Below are positions 34,000 to 43,205 of a stretch of 64,000 bases of DNA, piece by piece. Source of the stretch: Odontesthes bonariensis (taxonomy: Eukaryota; Chordata; Actinopteri; Atheriniformes; Atherinopsidae); contig NC_134507.1 of NCBI RefSeq assembly GCF_027942865.1, positions 33,967,711 through 34,031,710 on the forward strand, given 5' to 3'. Below the pieces are notes generated by a model, which was not told the origin of the DNA, made no database searches, and was given only the letters and a program-made list of their open reading frames with translations. Each line of letters starts with the position of its first letter. Position 1 is the stretch's first letter. Made by a program: the position numbers and the translations under genes.

Positions 34000-34520
34000 C
34001 AGCTATTTATAGCATGGGATGGATATTCTCAGGACAAAGCTGCTGAAGAAACATTTCTTTCTGACAGGAGAAACAGACAGAAGAGTGGCAGCAGAGAGCG
34101 GCTGCTCCATGACTGAGGACAATCAGACATACTGGGACATGTGGGAAAGGATCACAGTGTTCATACTGTACATATCTGAGAACATCCACAGGAAGACACT
34201 TTATCATTTACATGTTGATTCTGCCTTTCAAAGTCAGATTCTTACTAGAATCCATGTTATACACTGTATGCTGACACGTAGAAATAATCCCATTCTGCTT
34301 GTAAGCAGCTCTTAATAGAAACCAGCATGACTGCACTGTTATTCCTGTATTATGTTGATGCATGAAAACAGCTGAATGATTGTGCTGTAAACACTGAGAA
34401 CAAGCTGCAGATGTGGCTGTTGTGTTACTTTTGCTTCACAGTCAGTGGAGACAACATACAAAACAGCTTCAAAGATACTTCCAGGTGAGGCGTGAAGAAA
34501 GCAGCTGTGAGCACCGTAAC
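34000..34520. other. No recognised gene
   Basis: A 98-codon ORF at 34019 has no recognisable motif. No repeat recognised. Confidence 0.4.
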
Positions 34521-34527
34521 ATACAAT

Positions 34528-34800
34528 CAGGGGCGGACTCGGGCAAAACAGTGGCCCGGGAATTTACTACCTGACTGGCCCACTCAGGGGCCGGGGCAGC
34601 AGAGCATGGTGGCGAATACTGGAGGCGGATGATGGAAGGTGGATGATAGAAGGTGAAACAAATATGTTGATTGTGGGAGACAAAAAAATATGCATGTAAA
34701 CATTATTGAAGAGATAATGACACATAATTTCATCTGAGGCCTTGATTAGAATTAATATATAATAGTTTTCATAGTTACTTAGAATAGTCTGCAATAGTTG
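34528..34800 (+). mobile_element. hAT-like end fragment
   Basis: It opens CAGGGGCGGACTCGGGC and has the 'cagtggcccggg' block that follows this terminus in teleost hAT elements. No transposase and no opposite end. Confidence 0.45.
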
Positions 34801-34803
34801 CTT

Positions 34804-35165
34804 AAAGGAGAACTGCGGTATTTTCAACATTAAGCCTCTTTTCTGAGTCGTCTGCAATGTTTTAGAACCCCCCTCACCGCTTTTTTGATGTTTACTGCTG
34901 TCTCCGGTATTTGCCTAATTTTGATTCATCTCAACCTGCTTCAGAATGGCAAGCATGGTGCATGTCCAAAAAGGTCCGTAAAAGCACCATAAACGTCCGT
35001 TTTCAAAATCATCAACTCACCGGAGTGGTTACTGGTGTGCACTGGTAATCCATATCAAATTTCGTGGCGAAAAGTTTCTTCTGTCGTGTTTTATTTGGCA
35101 GCTCGTTCATGCTCGCACTATTTTCTTAGCCACCTCACAGCCGTGGATAAACTTCCGCTCAACTA
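34804..35165 (+). repeat. MITE fragment (TTAAAGGAGAACTGCGG family)
   Basis: It begins TTAAAGGAGAACTGCGGTAT, a recurrent teleost MITE end. It runs into the tRNA-Thr unit at about 35165. Non-coding. Confidence 0.5.
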
Positions 35166-35177
35166 TTCTTGAGGTAC

Positions 35178-35515
35178 AGAATCACAGAAAACACTTCCTG
35201 AGGTGGATCCAGTTCCTGCTCTTTATTCTTTCATCAGTTTTATGAACCATGTGGCGCTGTGGCTTAGTTGGTCAAAGTGCCTGTCTAGTAAACAGGAGAT
35301 CCTGGGTTCAAATCCCAGCAGTGCCTTAAGATGTTATTATTTACATCAACATGGTGCCATAACTGTTTACAGCAGTGCTTCAGGAGTGCTGGACTTCCAA
35401 AACAGTCTGTACTTGGAGGCACTTCATCTCATGGCTTTAAATATTCTTGAGGTACAGAAGATTGAACTGGGACTTAATCCAATGTTTTCACATTTGCAGA
35501 TTATTTGAATAACAT
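35178..35515 (+). repeat. tRNA-Thr repeat unit 1
   Basis: The unit consists of an upstream block (CACTTCCTGAGGTGGATCCA), the tRNA, and a downstream block from TTAAGATGTTATTATTTACA to CATTTGCAGATTATTTG. The same blocks recur at 39525-39735, 39765-39950, 40380-40660 plus 42693-42800, and 42865-43080. Confidence 0.9.
35253..35326 (+). tRNA. tRNA-Thr (AGU)
   Basis: A 74-nt cloverleaf with acceptor GGCGCTG/CAGTGCC (one G-T pair), anticodon loop CTAGTAA (anticodon AGT) in stem CCTGT/ACAGG and T arm CTGGG/CCCAG. All stems pair, so it looks functional. Confidence 0.9.
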
Positions 35516-35524
35516 CAAGCCCTG

Positions 35525-36400
35525 AGGGGTGTTCCTAGAAAGTAGCTAAAGAAAGCCAGGCTATACCTGGTAAGTGTCGCTTGAACTAGCACCATCTCCC
35601 AATTAAGCTTCAAGTCGTTCCTCGAAGACATTTTAGCTGCATCTCGGTGAGGCTAATCCAAGCAAGGCTTACATAGCCTAGCTAAGTGCGAGTGCACGAG
35701 GAACGTAAGAAGCCCTGACGAGTGGATGGTGGAAAAACGGAGATCTGTGTGAAAAGGAGAGCGAGACAAGTGCTGTTATTTTTTCGGCAGCTGAACAAAT
35801 AATGCTGATGGAGCTGTATGAGGATTTTAAAAGTGTCATCACCAGAAATGGTAATACAGCTGTGATCAATAAAGCGAAGAAACGGCATGACTAACAACTG
35901 CAGACAGACTGTGACAGAAATGCGTAAGTTATGAAAGTTTCATACCATTGACATTTATTTTACTGTCCTCATGTATTTATGCTCTCCTCTTGGTGTTATA
36001 ATGTGTTTACATAAAGCATGCTGAATTGTCTCTGTATGAGATGTACAGCACAAATATACTGGCCCTGCTCACTTTATTAATAAACCAATAATCGACACGC
36101 ATCATCATACTTTGTGACCATATTATCGTGAGTGTGAGACCCACATATTAATTTTTCACTGTTACATCTCAACAGGAGCAATCTTAACAGCCAAAAGCGT
36201 ACCTGGCAGCAGGTGAAGGTAAAGTACAGGAAAATATTTGGTGGTAAGTAGCCTTTGAAGAAATGTGTTTGTCCAATAAAGAGAGCGCCAAACTAGATAC
36301 AAGAAACTGAAAATAAAAAAGATCAAGCTAGAGATGATGAAACTGGAGAGGGATGTTAGTATAAATTCAGATAAAGGAGAATTTCGTGTTGTGAACTGTA
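35525..36400 (+). mobile_element. PIF-Harbinger, left part with Myb-like gene relic
   Basis: After an end-like GAGGGGTGTTCCTAG at about 35525, a plus-strand frame near 35755-35895 reads SAVIFSAAEQIMLMELYEDF, then VITRNGNTAVINKAKKR. A second piece near 36185 reads RTWQQVKVKYRKIF. Together they are the SANT/Myb-like DNA-binding companion protein that Harbinger elements carry. Stops and gaps make it dead. A further LKIKKIKLEMMKLER stretch lies near 36310. Confidence 0.75.
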
Positions 36401-36889
36401 TTTAATTCTGTTTTCTCTCCACAGCTTGAGAAACATGTAATAATAATTAAACAATTCAACACAACTTGAACTCAAACTTGTCATTATTGTACGGTTCATG
36501 CAAAGTGTTAGAAATGTGTTTTTTACATTTATATTCACAGTGGGGTGCCATGACCTAAACGTGTGGAAAGTTATAAATCATCTCTGTATATTTAGCCTTC
36601 TTACACTTGCTCTGACTTAAACTGCTACTGTGTCAATGCTAAATTATGAAAAGAAGTTCTAAGTCAAAAGTCACAACAATAAGGATCAAAGGAAATATGT
36701 GTCCCTGTATAGGTCCCTCACTGTGTCAGGAGAAACCGAGTCCTTTCAGGCACTACAACCTGCAGGGAATCAAGGAGGAAAGACTTGAGCCTGAAAAGTT
36801 GTCCACAAGACAAAATGTATAAAATATGAAGTATACTATTAATTTAAGATGGCTCTGTCAGAAGTCAGCCATGGTGCCTGAGAAGTTTA

Positions 36890-37560
36890 AGCAATGAACC
36901 TGTATTTAATTTGGCCAAAGGTCATTTCTATCCGTGCCCTTGTTTTAGCATGTGCATGTGCATGTGCATGTGCATGTGCATGTGCATGTGCATGTGCATG
37001 TGCATGTGCATGTGCATGTGCATGTGCATGTGCATGCCCTTGTTCCTGGATCAGGATATGGTGTGAGGACGTACGGCCAGCATGCATAGCCTCTGTCCCC
37101 AAGCAGGACACCATTGAACTCTCCTGCAGAATAAGAGAAATGTTGGATGGATATACATGTGTTAAGACTTTAGGTAATTTGATGCAATATGTGCCTTATA
37201 TGGCTATCTATAATAAAGTATGACGAGCACTTTAAATTCCTTAAGATGACCTCTGCACCTGACCTCTCATTACATTACCAAAATTCTGCCTATGCTACAC
37301 CTTACTTCAAAAGTACACTCCTTCAGGTAAGTAAAACTCTTGCGCCTTGTGCAAACCTCTGTGCCAGTGAGGATGCTCGGAAGATCCTCGAATCATGAAC
37401 TGATCCCGGCCATTTAGCCTCAGTGTTGGAAATGAAATGACCTCCATCACAGATCATCTGTATGCACGGAGGATAGGAGTCAATGATGAGGTTCCACAGG
37501 GCATAAATGTAACATTGCTCAGCATTACTCAAAGGGGTTGATGTGGTGTTTTTCAAAATG
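36890..37560 (-). mobile_element. PIF-Harbinger transposase relic with internal hexamer array
   Basis: Minus-strand pieces read NTEAKWPGSVHDSRIFRASS (37558-37323; it contains the conserved WPGSxHDS block with a catalytic Asp), GVLLGDRGYAC around 37100, and KTRARIEMTFGQIK near 36920. These are three consecutive HARBI1-type blocks. About 190 bp of unrelated sequence and a CATGTG array interrupt them. With the Myb-like relic to the left this is probably one element of about 2 kb. Confidence 0.8.
36948..37036. repeat. (GCATGT)n hexamer microsatellite
   Basis: About 15 uninterrupted copies of GCATGT/ACATGC. It lies inside the Harbinger transposase relic and keeps an open frame on both strands, giving spurious His-Ala and Ala-Cys ORFs. 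Confidence 0.97.
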
Positions 37561-37674
37561 AGAAATCCAGTTCAGAGTCTATGGACAATTATCCCCAAGT
37601 GTTTCTGTACATTTAGGATATGGAAAAATGTTCGGTTTACATAGTCAGCCTCCACGGGTCCAGCAGGGGCCTGG

Positions 37675-37865
37675 ACAATGTGACAATGTTTAAATCCAGA
37701 CTGAAAACAGTTCTATTTAGATGTGCATATGACACCTGCAAGTATTTTATCTGCACTCTTCACTTTTAAATTAATTAATTAATGATTTTTCTGTTTTTTG
37801 GAATGATTTTATTGCCTTCTTGTGATTTTATGTAGCTGTAAAGCACTTTGAATTGCCTTGTGTAC
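37675..37865 (+). mobile_element. 3' end of an L2-type LINE
   Basis: It encodes TMFKSRLKTVLFRCAYDT-like sequence and then a 3' UTR. It matches the 3' end of the 46.4-kb LINE (for example 'gatttaaacattgtcag' there), in the opposite orientation. Confidence 0.85.
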
Positions 37866-37869
37866 GAAT

Positions 37870-38120
37870 TACATGGCACCCCATTAAACTCATTGGCAAG
37901 TGTCCTCTGGAGCAGCTTCTTTGAATGAGTCTGTGAAGCTGCAGTGAGTGATGGTCATTGGTCGTGTTGTCCAGGTGGAGGCGCTGCAGGAGCAAGAAAC
38001 AGCTGTGCTTTGTAAGGGAAAGAGAAGCCAGAGAAGCAGCGAGGAAGCTGCTAAAAGGTGTCAAAGCGTGTCGTTGTAGCGCGCGTGCAGTGTGTGTGTG
38101 TGTGGAAGAGCAGAAAGAGT
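37870..38120. other. No recognised gene
   Basis: A GC-richer segment downstream of the SRP RNA gene, open in one frame (MVVLSRWRRCRSKKQ), without a recognisable product. Confidence 0.35.
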
Positions 38121-38123
38121 GTA

Positions 38124-38422
38124 AAAAGACTGAGTCCTGCTGTATTACTCAGGCTGCTCTACAGCATCTATTCACAGGTGCAATCCCACTACTGAGCAGC
38201 ACGGGGGCTTTGCCCTGCTCCGTTTCCCACCTGGGCCGTTGCACCCCTCCTTAGACAACCTGGTGTTCCCGGGCTACCCCAGGCGCACCATATCGATACC
38301 CAACGTAGTGCGGACACCCGATGGACATAGTCCTCTGCAGCTCAGAACTCCTGAGTTCAAGCGATCCACCAGCCTCAGCCTCCCGGTAGCTTGGATTACA
38401 GGCGTGCGCCCCCGCTCCCGGC
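38124..38422 (-). ncRNA. SRP RNA (7SL) gene
   Basis: The minus-strand sequence follows vertebrate 7SL RNA over its whole length of about 299 nt. It starts GCCGGGAGCGGGGGCGC and has the Alu-domain block GGGAGGCTGAGGCTGG, then ATCGGGTGTCCGCACTA, the S-domain blocks CACCAGGTTG and AAGGAGGGGTG, GGAAACGGAGCAGG, and TCAGTAGTGGGAT with GCACCTGTGAATAG closing the Alu domain. It ends in TTTTT, a Pol III terminator. The product is the RNA scaffold of the signal recognition particle. Being full length with a plausible promoter, it looks like a gene and not an Alu-like retrocopy. ORFs across it are shadows. Confidence 0.95.
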
Positions 38423-38464
38423 GACAGGTGCTCTCATTCAAGCAGGTTTTGGGCTTTTTGATCC

Positions 38465-38472
38465 TGACGTCA
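38465..38472 (-). promoter_or_regulatory. CRE/ATF site upstream of the SRP RNA gene
   Basis: A perfect TGACGTCA, 43-50 bp upstream of the first base of the SRP RNA. Human 7SL genes depend on an ATF/CRE site at nearly the same distance, so the position supports a working promoter. Confidence 0.75.
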
Positions 38473-38529
38473 TCAGCGAGCTAATTTGCTGTCGAAGAAC
38501 GAAATAAAGCATCTTTTAAATGTTAAAGT

Positions 38530-38900
38530 CTGATCAGTGATGAAACATTTTGACAAAATATGACTGACTGATCAAGTTTGACGTTTGATATCGATGAAAC
38601 ATTTTTCTTTGGTAATCCGTAAAACCTTAATTTCTGATCAGCTTCAGAGAAGTTTCTCATTTCTGCTTCTTTAACACTGACAGATCAGCTCACCAAACAT
38701 TAAAAAGGAATGCCTCTAAATGTCCTCTATCAGGTGTCTCCTTTTTCTACAGTTTTATTTCAGATGTAGACACATTAGCCTGTTCTCAGTCATGTAGGAA
38801 AGCAGTTCTCTTCTCATGGGAATCATCTTTATCACACTGAAACACGCTGTTTAAATACACAGATAGGAGCATTTTCAGTGCCAAATAGTCACAGTTTGCT
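38530..38900. other. No recognised gene
   Basis: Nothing identified. Confidence 0.4.
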
Positions 38901-38904
38901 TTGT

Positions 38905-39085
38905 TAAAGGAGACATATTTTACCTCTTTAAACAAGTTAGAATTGGTCTATGGGCTATATGAACATGTTCATGAAGTTCTTTGCACAAAATCACTCTCAC
39001 ATAAAGAGATTTCACCAGCTCTATTCTTGCCAGTTTCAGTCTCTCCCAAATTGAGCCGTTTAAAGGGCTCTGTCACTTTTATGCA
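38905..39085 (+). repeat. MITE fragment (TTAAAGGAGACATATTTTA family)
   Basis: It opens TTAAAGGAGACATATTTTAC and ends with the CACTTTTATGCAAATAAGCTG block typical of this teleost repeat. Non-coding. Confidence 0.6.
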
Positions 39086-39153
39086 AATAAGCTGTGAATT
39101 AAGGGTTCATTTGTTTTCAGTGCAGAGCTTCTGCAGTCTCCAGCCTGACTCAC

Positions 39154-39438
39154 CTGTGGTGCGTTTCTAGAGACCCAGGTGTCCAGCAGCAGCTCCAGTC
39201 TCTGCCGGTGATACCTCCCGGTGGTTTTCACAGCCACGAACAGGTCAGCCTGTGTGAGCTGCTCACCGCTCTCCTCTCCCAGGCCAGCCGCCTGAAATAA
39301 GTTGAGCCGGCAGCTTCTTCTGGTGTCCGCCAGTGAGCAGAGCATCCCGGCCACCAGCCGACAGGTGACCGCGGCGACAGCAGCGCGAGGTCCCGCTGAG
39401 CTGAAGGCGAGCCTCGGTCCCCCGGCAGGCTTCCACAT
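39154..39438 (-). CDS. Fringe-like glycosyltransferase, first exon only
   Basis: The 95-codon open exon begins MWKPAGGPRLAFSSAGPR and ends at a consensus donor (CAG|GTGAGT) at 39153. Residues 66-93 read LFVAVKTTGRYHRQRLELLL then DTWVSRN, the block that opens the catalytic domain of Fringe beta-1,3-N-acetylglucosaminyltransferases (lunatic, manic, radical). These Golgi enzymes extend O-fucose on Notch. The N-terminal part has a moderately hydrophobic stretch (AAVAAVTCRLVAGMLC) that could be the signal anchor. The next exon, with the TFIFTDGED-type block and the DDD metal site, is not visible downstream in the window. It may be a gene start with a long intron, or a stranded exon. Confidence 0.65.
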
Positions 39439-39524
39439 GTTCACTGCGTGGATGGGTTCACCACTTCGCTCATGGACAGAAAAGAAGTGTTTTCTCAACA
39501 GCGGGACCTCGCGCTGCTGTCGCC
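39373..39524. repeat. Perfect 26-bp inverted repeat at the Fringe/tRNA-unit junction
   Basis: Bases 39373-39398, inside the Fringe-like exon, are the exact reverse complement of 39499-39524. The right arm ends exactly where the tRNA-Thr unit's downstream block (TTAAGATG...) begins. Confidence 0.92.
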
Positions 39525-39735
39525 TTAAGATGTTATTATTTACATCAACATGATGCCATAACTGTTTACAGCAGTGCTTCAGGAGTGCTGGACTTCCAAA
39601 ACAGTCTGTACTTGGAGGCACTTCATCTCATGGCTTTAGTTATTCTTGAGGTACAGAAGATTGAACTGGGTCTTAATCCAATGTTTTCACATATAGAGAT
39701 AATTTGAATAACATCATGCCCTGTTTTATGCAGAG
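39525..39735 (+). repeat. tRNA-Thr repeat unit 2, lacking its tRNA
   Basis: It holds only the downstream block of the unit. The tRNA and upstream block are replaced by the Fringe-exon segment. Confidence 0.88.
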
Positions 39736-39829
39736 ATCACATGAATTTCGGAAATAAATCACAAAAACCACTTCCTGAGGTGGATCCAGTTCCTGCTCTT
39801 TATTCCTTCATCAGTGTTATGAACCATGT

Positions 39830-39903
39830 GGCGCTGTGGCTTAGTTGGTCAAAGTGCCTGTCTTGTAAACAGGAGATCGTGGGTTCAAATCCCAGCATTG
39901 CCT
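39830..39903 (+). tRNA. tRNA-Thr (UGU), probably decaying
   Basis: A 74-nt cloverleaf with anticodon loop CTTGTAA (anticodon TGT). It has one acceptor-stem mismatch (CATTGCC against GGCGCTG) and a G-G clash at the base of the T stem (GTGGG/CCCAG). Confidence 0.75.
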
Positions 39904-39949
39904 GTGGTCCTTCAGAGCTAACTATGACTTAGCATATAAAACAGCTTAT

Positions 39950-40380
39950 TATCAGGGTTCTACTAAATGCTTCTCACTGGTCCACTTAATAAAAGTGCAT
40001 ATAAATAGCCCACAGCTTTTAAAGTGTCATTTATGCCTATTTTATGCTTTCGGAGTGTAATTTTACTCCGTTAACATAACAAGTCAATTGGTTAGGGTAC
40101 AGTACGGTGGAGGTTCTCCTCCTGTCACACTACATAACATCAAAATGAACGTACAAACCGTGAAATAGTCAGAGTTAGCGTAAAAGCTGAGGGCAGGACG
40201 TCATTTCCTCAAAATATGAAGTGTAAAATAATACACAAAAGCATAAAAAAGCCTTGTAAAAACAGGGTAAATGACTTGGCGTGTAATAAGTACACCGCTT
40301 CATGAGATCAGGCTGTAACTGGTGAAAGTGCCTTCCTCATGAACACCAGGGTCTGAGTTGAAAAGCCAACAATATCTGCA
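39950..40380. other. No recognised gene
   Basis: Between tRNA units. Its first part is weakly similar to the region after the 42.93-kb tRNA. Confidence 0.4.
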
Positions 40381-40522
40381 AGATACGATGAAGTTTTGAA
40401 CCAATTGGAGGCACTTCTACTCATGGCTTTAACTATTCTTGAGGTACAGAAACACAAAAACCACTTCCTGAGGTGGATCCAGTTCATGCTCTTTATTCCT
40501 TCATCAGTTTTTGGAACCATGT

Positions 40523-40597
40523 GGTGCTGTGGCTTAGTTGGTCAAAGTGCCTGTCTTGTAAACAGGTAGATCCTGGGTTCAAATCCCAGCAGTGCCT
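40523..40597 (+). tRNA. tRNA-Thr (UGU)
   Basis: 75 nt: one extra T in the variable region (ACAGGTAGATC) compared with the other copies. All stems pair (acceptor GGTGCTG/CAGTGCC with two wobble pairs) and the anticodon is TGT. It could be functional. Confidence 0.82.
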
Positions 40598-41001
40598 TAA
40601 GGTGTTACTATTTACATCAACATGGTGCCATAACTGTTTACAGCAGTGCTTCAGGAGTGCTGGGGCCTCATGTACAAAGGGTGCGTATGCACCTTTTCAC
40701 GTCAACGATCAGATGTATCAAGAACGAAAAGACCGTGGAAATGTGCGGTGCCTCACGGCAGCTTCAGGGCCGGCGTACGCACGTTTCTGCAGCTGCTGAT
40801 TCTTTGGCGACACCTAAGGTGATGTTGGGAAACTGTTATAATAAATAAATGTGAAAACAATTTGTCCTCAGACAGTGATGTGCACATTTGAGATGGATGA
40901 ACAATTAATACTGATCAACAATTAACACACCCATGTGTCTCCATTTACACGAGTGGATATAAAAGCAGCGCAAAGTGGTGCAATGCATACCATTAAAAAC
41001 A

Positions 41002-41730
41002 ATGGCTGCTTTAGCAGTATTAGAAGACTTTGCAAATGGTGCAATTCAAAGAGAGCGTGTGTTCACTACAACAGAGAGGATTAGCTGGCATATAATGGCG
41101 ACACATTAGCTGTTTTGAGGGAAATCCTCCTGGAACTGTGCGCAGAGCTGCGGCCGGCGTTGGAGCGCAACACAGCGAGGAGCCATGCGCTGCCTGTGCC
41201 CACAGGTGATGTGCACACTGGGGTTCCAACCGGAGCATTCCAGTGGTGATGTGCACACTGGAGTTCCAACCGGAGCATTCCAGAGGTGATGTGCACACTG
41301 GGGTTCCTATAGCAACCGGGGCATTCCAGAGGGAGCTGGCCAACCGATTGGGACTGTGCCAGTCTACCCTGAGCCGAGCCATGCCAGCCGTGTGGGACAG
41401 AATTATCTGCATCTCAGCCACGTATATCAAGTTCCCAACAGGCCAACATTAAAGCTCAATTTGAAGCGAGAGCCGGTTTTGTAATCGGAGCTATCGACTG
41501 CGCACACATTGCTATAAAAGCGCCATCACATGATGAATTTGCATGTTAACAGGAAACATTTTCATTCGATCGATGTACAGATCATATGTGATGCGTAAAT
41601 GCAATTAACCAAAAGTGTGGCGAGGTGCCCTGGTTCAACGCACGATTCATACATTCTGAGTAACAGCATCGTTGGGAACAGACTACAAGGTGGCACTGTG
41701 CGTGATGGGTGGCTTCTTGGTGAGTAACTT
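41002..41730 (+). pseudogene. HARBI1-like transposase relic
   Basis: It starts MAALAVLEDFANGAIQRERV. Further pieces are LLELCAELRPALERNTARSH, FQRELANRLGLCQSTLSRAM, PAVWDRIICISATYIKFP and FVIGAIDCAHIAIKAPSHDE, the last holding the first catalytic Asp block. A stop at 41107-41109, a 60-bp stretch with three tandem copies of a GTGATGTGCACACTGG motif (41207-41302) and later frame changes break it. The tandem copies expand a segment present once at 9303. Confidence 0.85.
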
Positions 41731-42099
41731 TATTCTTGTTTTGTCCTAATATTATTCCTTGTGACACGCATTGAGTATGTGCGCCCCCAGTTTCTATCCC
41801 GTCTTCACAGCATCAGTCGGTGGTTAAAGTTAGTTTGTTGCTGTTTTTTGCTGGTTAAACTCCAGTTTAAGATCTTTCTAACAAGCCCCTGATCGTCTCT
41901 GTGGGCATATATTAATAACCCCGTGCGTAAAGTGTGAAAGGTCTTCATCAGCCTCACCTTTTCCCCGGCACACTTCTGCACGTTACTGTATGAACACGTT
42001 GTTGTGAGTTACACAAAAACATCAGTATTTAGCTTGGGGGTAATCAGAGTGACCCACATGAGCTCCCACCACCCCATGAGAGAGCAGTGTCACCCATTG

Positions 42100-42470
42100 T
42101 TGCGCCGACTCTCTGTTCAAACAGAGTCGGTCACCCCCCCCACCCGCCTGTTTTGGCCACACTGCGGCGGTGGGCAGCCAGTCTGCTTCACATCCACCTT
42201 AATGTTGGACCACTTCTTCTTCACCTCTGCTTGTGAGGCTTCTCAGACCCCCCAGCATTGACAGCCTCACGCTCTCCCACCCACTCCTCTTAGTTTGATG
42301 CTTATGCCGGAGGACACCGTGTCAAAGAACAAATTTTTTTGGGCCTCCACTTCAGAAAGTAGCACCGACATATCGCTTTCCGTGAAATTCTTCTTTTTTC
42401 CCGTCTTATTCAGTCTTTTTTCTTTATTTTCTGACCGTACACAGAGGGGAATCGCAGGTGCAGGGCTCAT
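42100..42470 (-). pseudogene. Harbinger Myb/SANT-like protein relic
   Basis: On the minus strand it reads KKKNFTESDMSVLLSEVEAQ, then KLRGVGGRA. After a frame change comes EVKKKWSNIKVDVKQ, the start and end of the SANT/Myb-like domain that Harbinger elements encode to bind their own ends. Confidence 0.75.
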
Positions 42471-42931
42471 TTAAATATGATTTGCGTATTTAAGTAGGGG
42501 CGTGGACAGGGAGGAGTCGGCTGCTCCGACATATGCGCTCAATTCCATGTTGATTGGGACGTACAAACGATATGTGCTCGGATACATGCGTGCGCACAGA
42601 TTCGTACATCCGACGTTGGACGTCATTTGGGTTTGAGCGTACGCCAAGTTTCAGTAGGAAATCCACGCAAGTCTTTGTACATGAGGCCCCTGGACTTCCA
42701 AAACAGTCTGTACTTGGGGGCACTTCATCTAATGGCTTTAGTTATTCTTGAAGTACAGAAGATTGAACTGGGACTTAATTGAATGTTTTCATATTTGCAG
42801 ATTATTTGAATAATATCATGCCCTGTTTTATGCAGATATCACATGAATTTTGGAAATAAATCACAAAAACCACTTCCTGAGGTGGATGCAGTTCCTGCTC
42901 TTTATTCCTTCATCAGTTTTATGAACCATGT

Positions 42932-43005
42932 GGTGCTGTGGCTTAGTTGGTCAAAGTGCCTGTCTTGTAAATAGAAGATCCTGGGTTCAAATCCCTGCAG
43001 TGCCT
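42932..43005 (+). tRNA. tRNA-Thr (UGU), pseudogene-like
   Basis: A 74-nt tRNA-Thr-derived sequence with anticodon TGT, but a broken anticodon stem (CCTGT against ATAGA) and a changed T stem (CTGGG/CCCTG). Its unit flanks match the other copies. Confidence 0.7.
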
Positions 43006-43205
43006 CAAGTCCATCATAGTGTGCTATGACTTAGTATAAGAAACTGGTTGTTAGCAGGGTTCTACTCAATGCTTTGCATTGTTGCTCTTCATCAAATGAT
43101 GGACCTTTCAATGAGCATCATGGTTATTGTGAGTCTGTTCTTTGGTCAGACTTGATGAAAACGTTTTTAGAAATCACAGTTAGTTTTGAGAGAGTCTCTG
43201 GACCT

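Larger units (their letters stand above)
40663..42689 (+). mobile_element. Complete-length PIF-Harbinger element, 2,027 bp
   Basis: The termini GGGCCTCATGTACAAAG and CTTTGTACATGAGGCCC are perfect 17-bp inverted repeats flanked by CTG on both sides (40660-40662 and 42690-42692). The paralogous tRNA-Thr units (35390, 39587) read GTGCTGGACTTCC without the element, giving the empty site and a 3-bp target duplication, the signature of this superfamily. Inside are a plus-strand transposase relic and a minus-strand Myb-like relic, the two-gene layout of autonomous Harbingers. It splits tRNA-Thr unit 3. Confidence 0.95.

Noticed and set aside
34019-34315. 98-codon ORF as a gene
   Set aside because: No motif, no splice context and no similarity that I can recognise.
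36948-37036. CRISPR-like repeat array
   Set aside because: It is a contiguous microsatellite without spacers, in a vertebrate genome.
36887-37223. His-Ala and Ala-Cys repeat proteins on both strands
   Set aside because: They are translations of the GCATGT microsatellite inside a transposase relic.
38340-38422. An Alu SINE
   Set aside because: The Alu-like words belong to the Alu domain of a full-length 7SL RNA; the S domain and closing helix are present, and Alu is a primate element.
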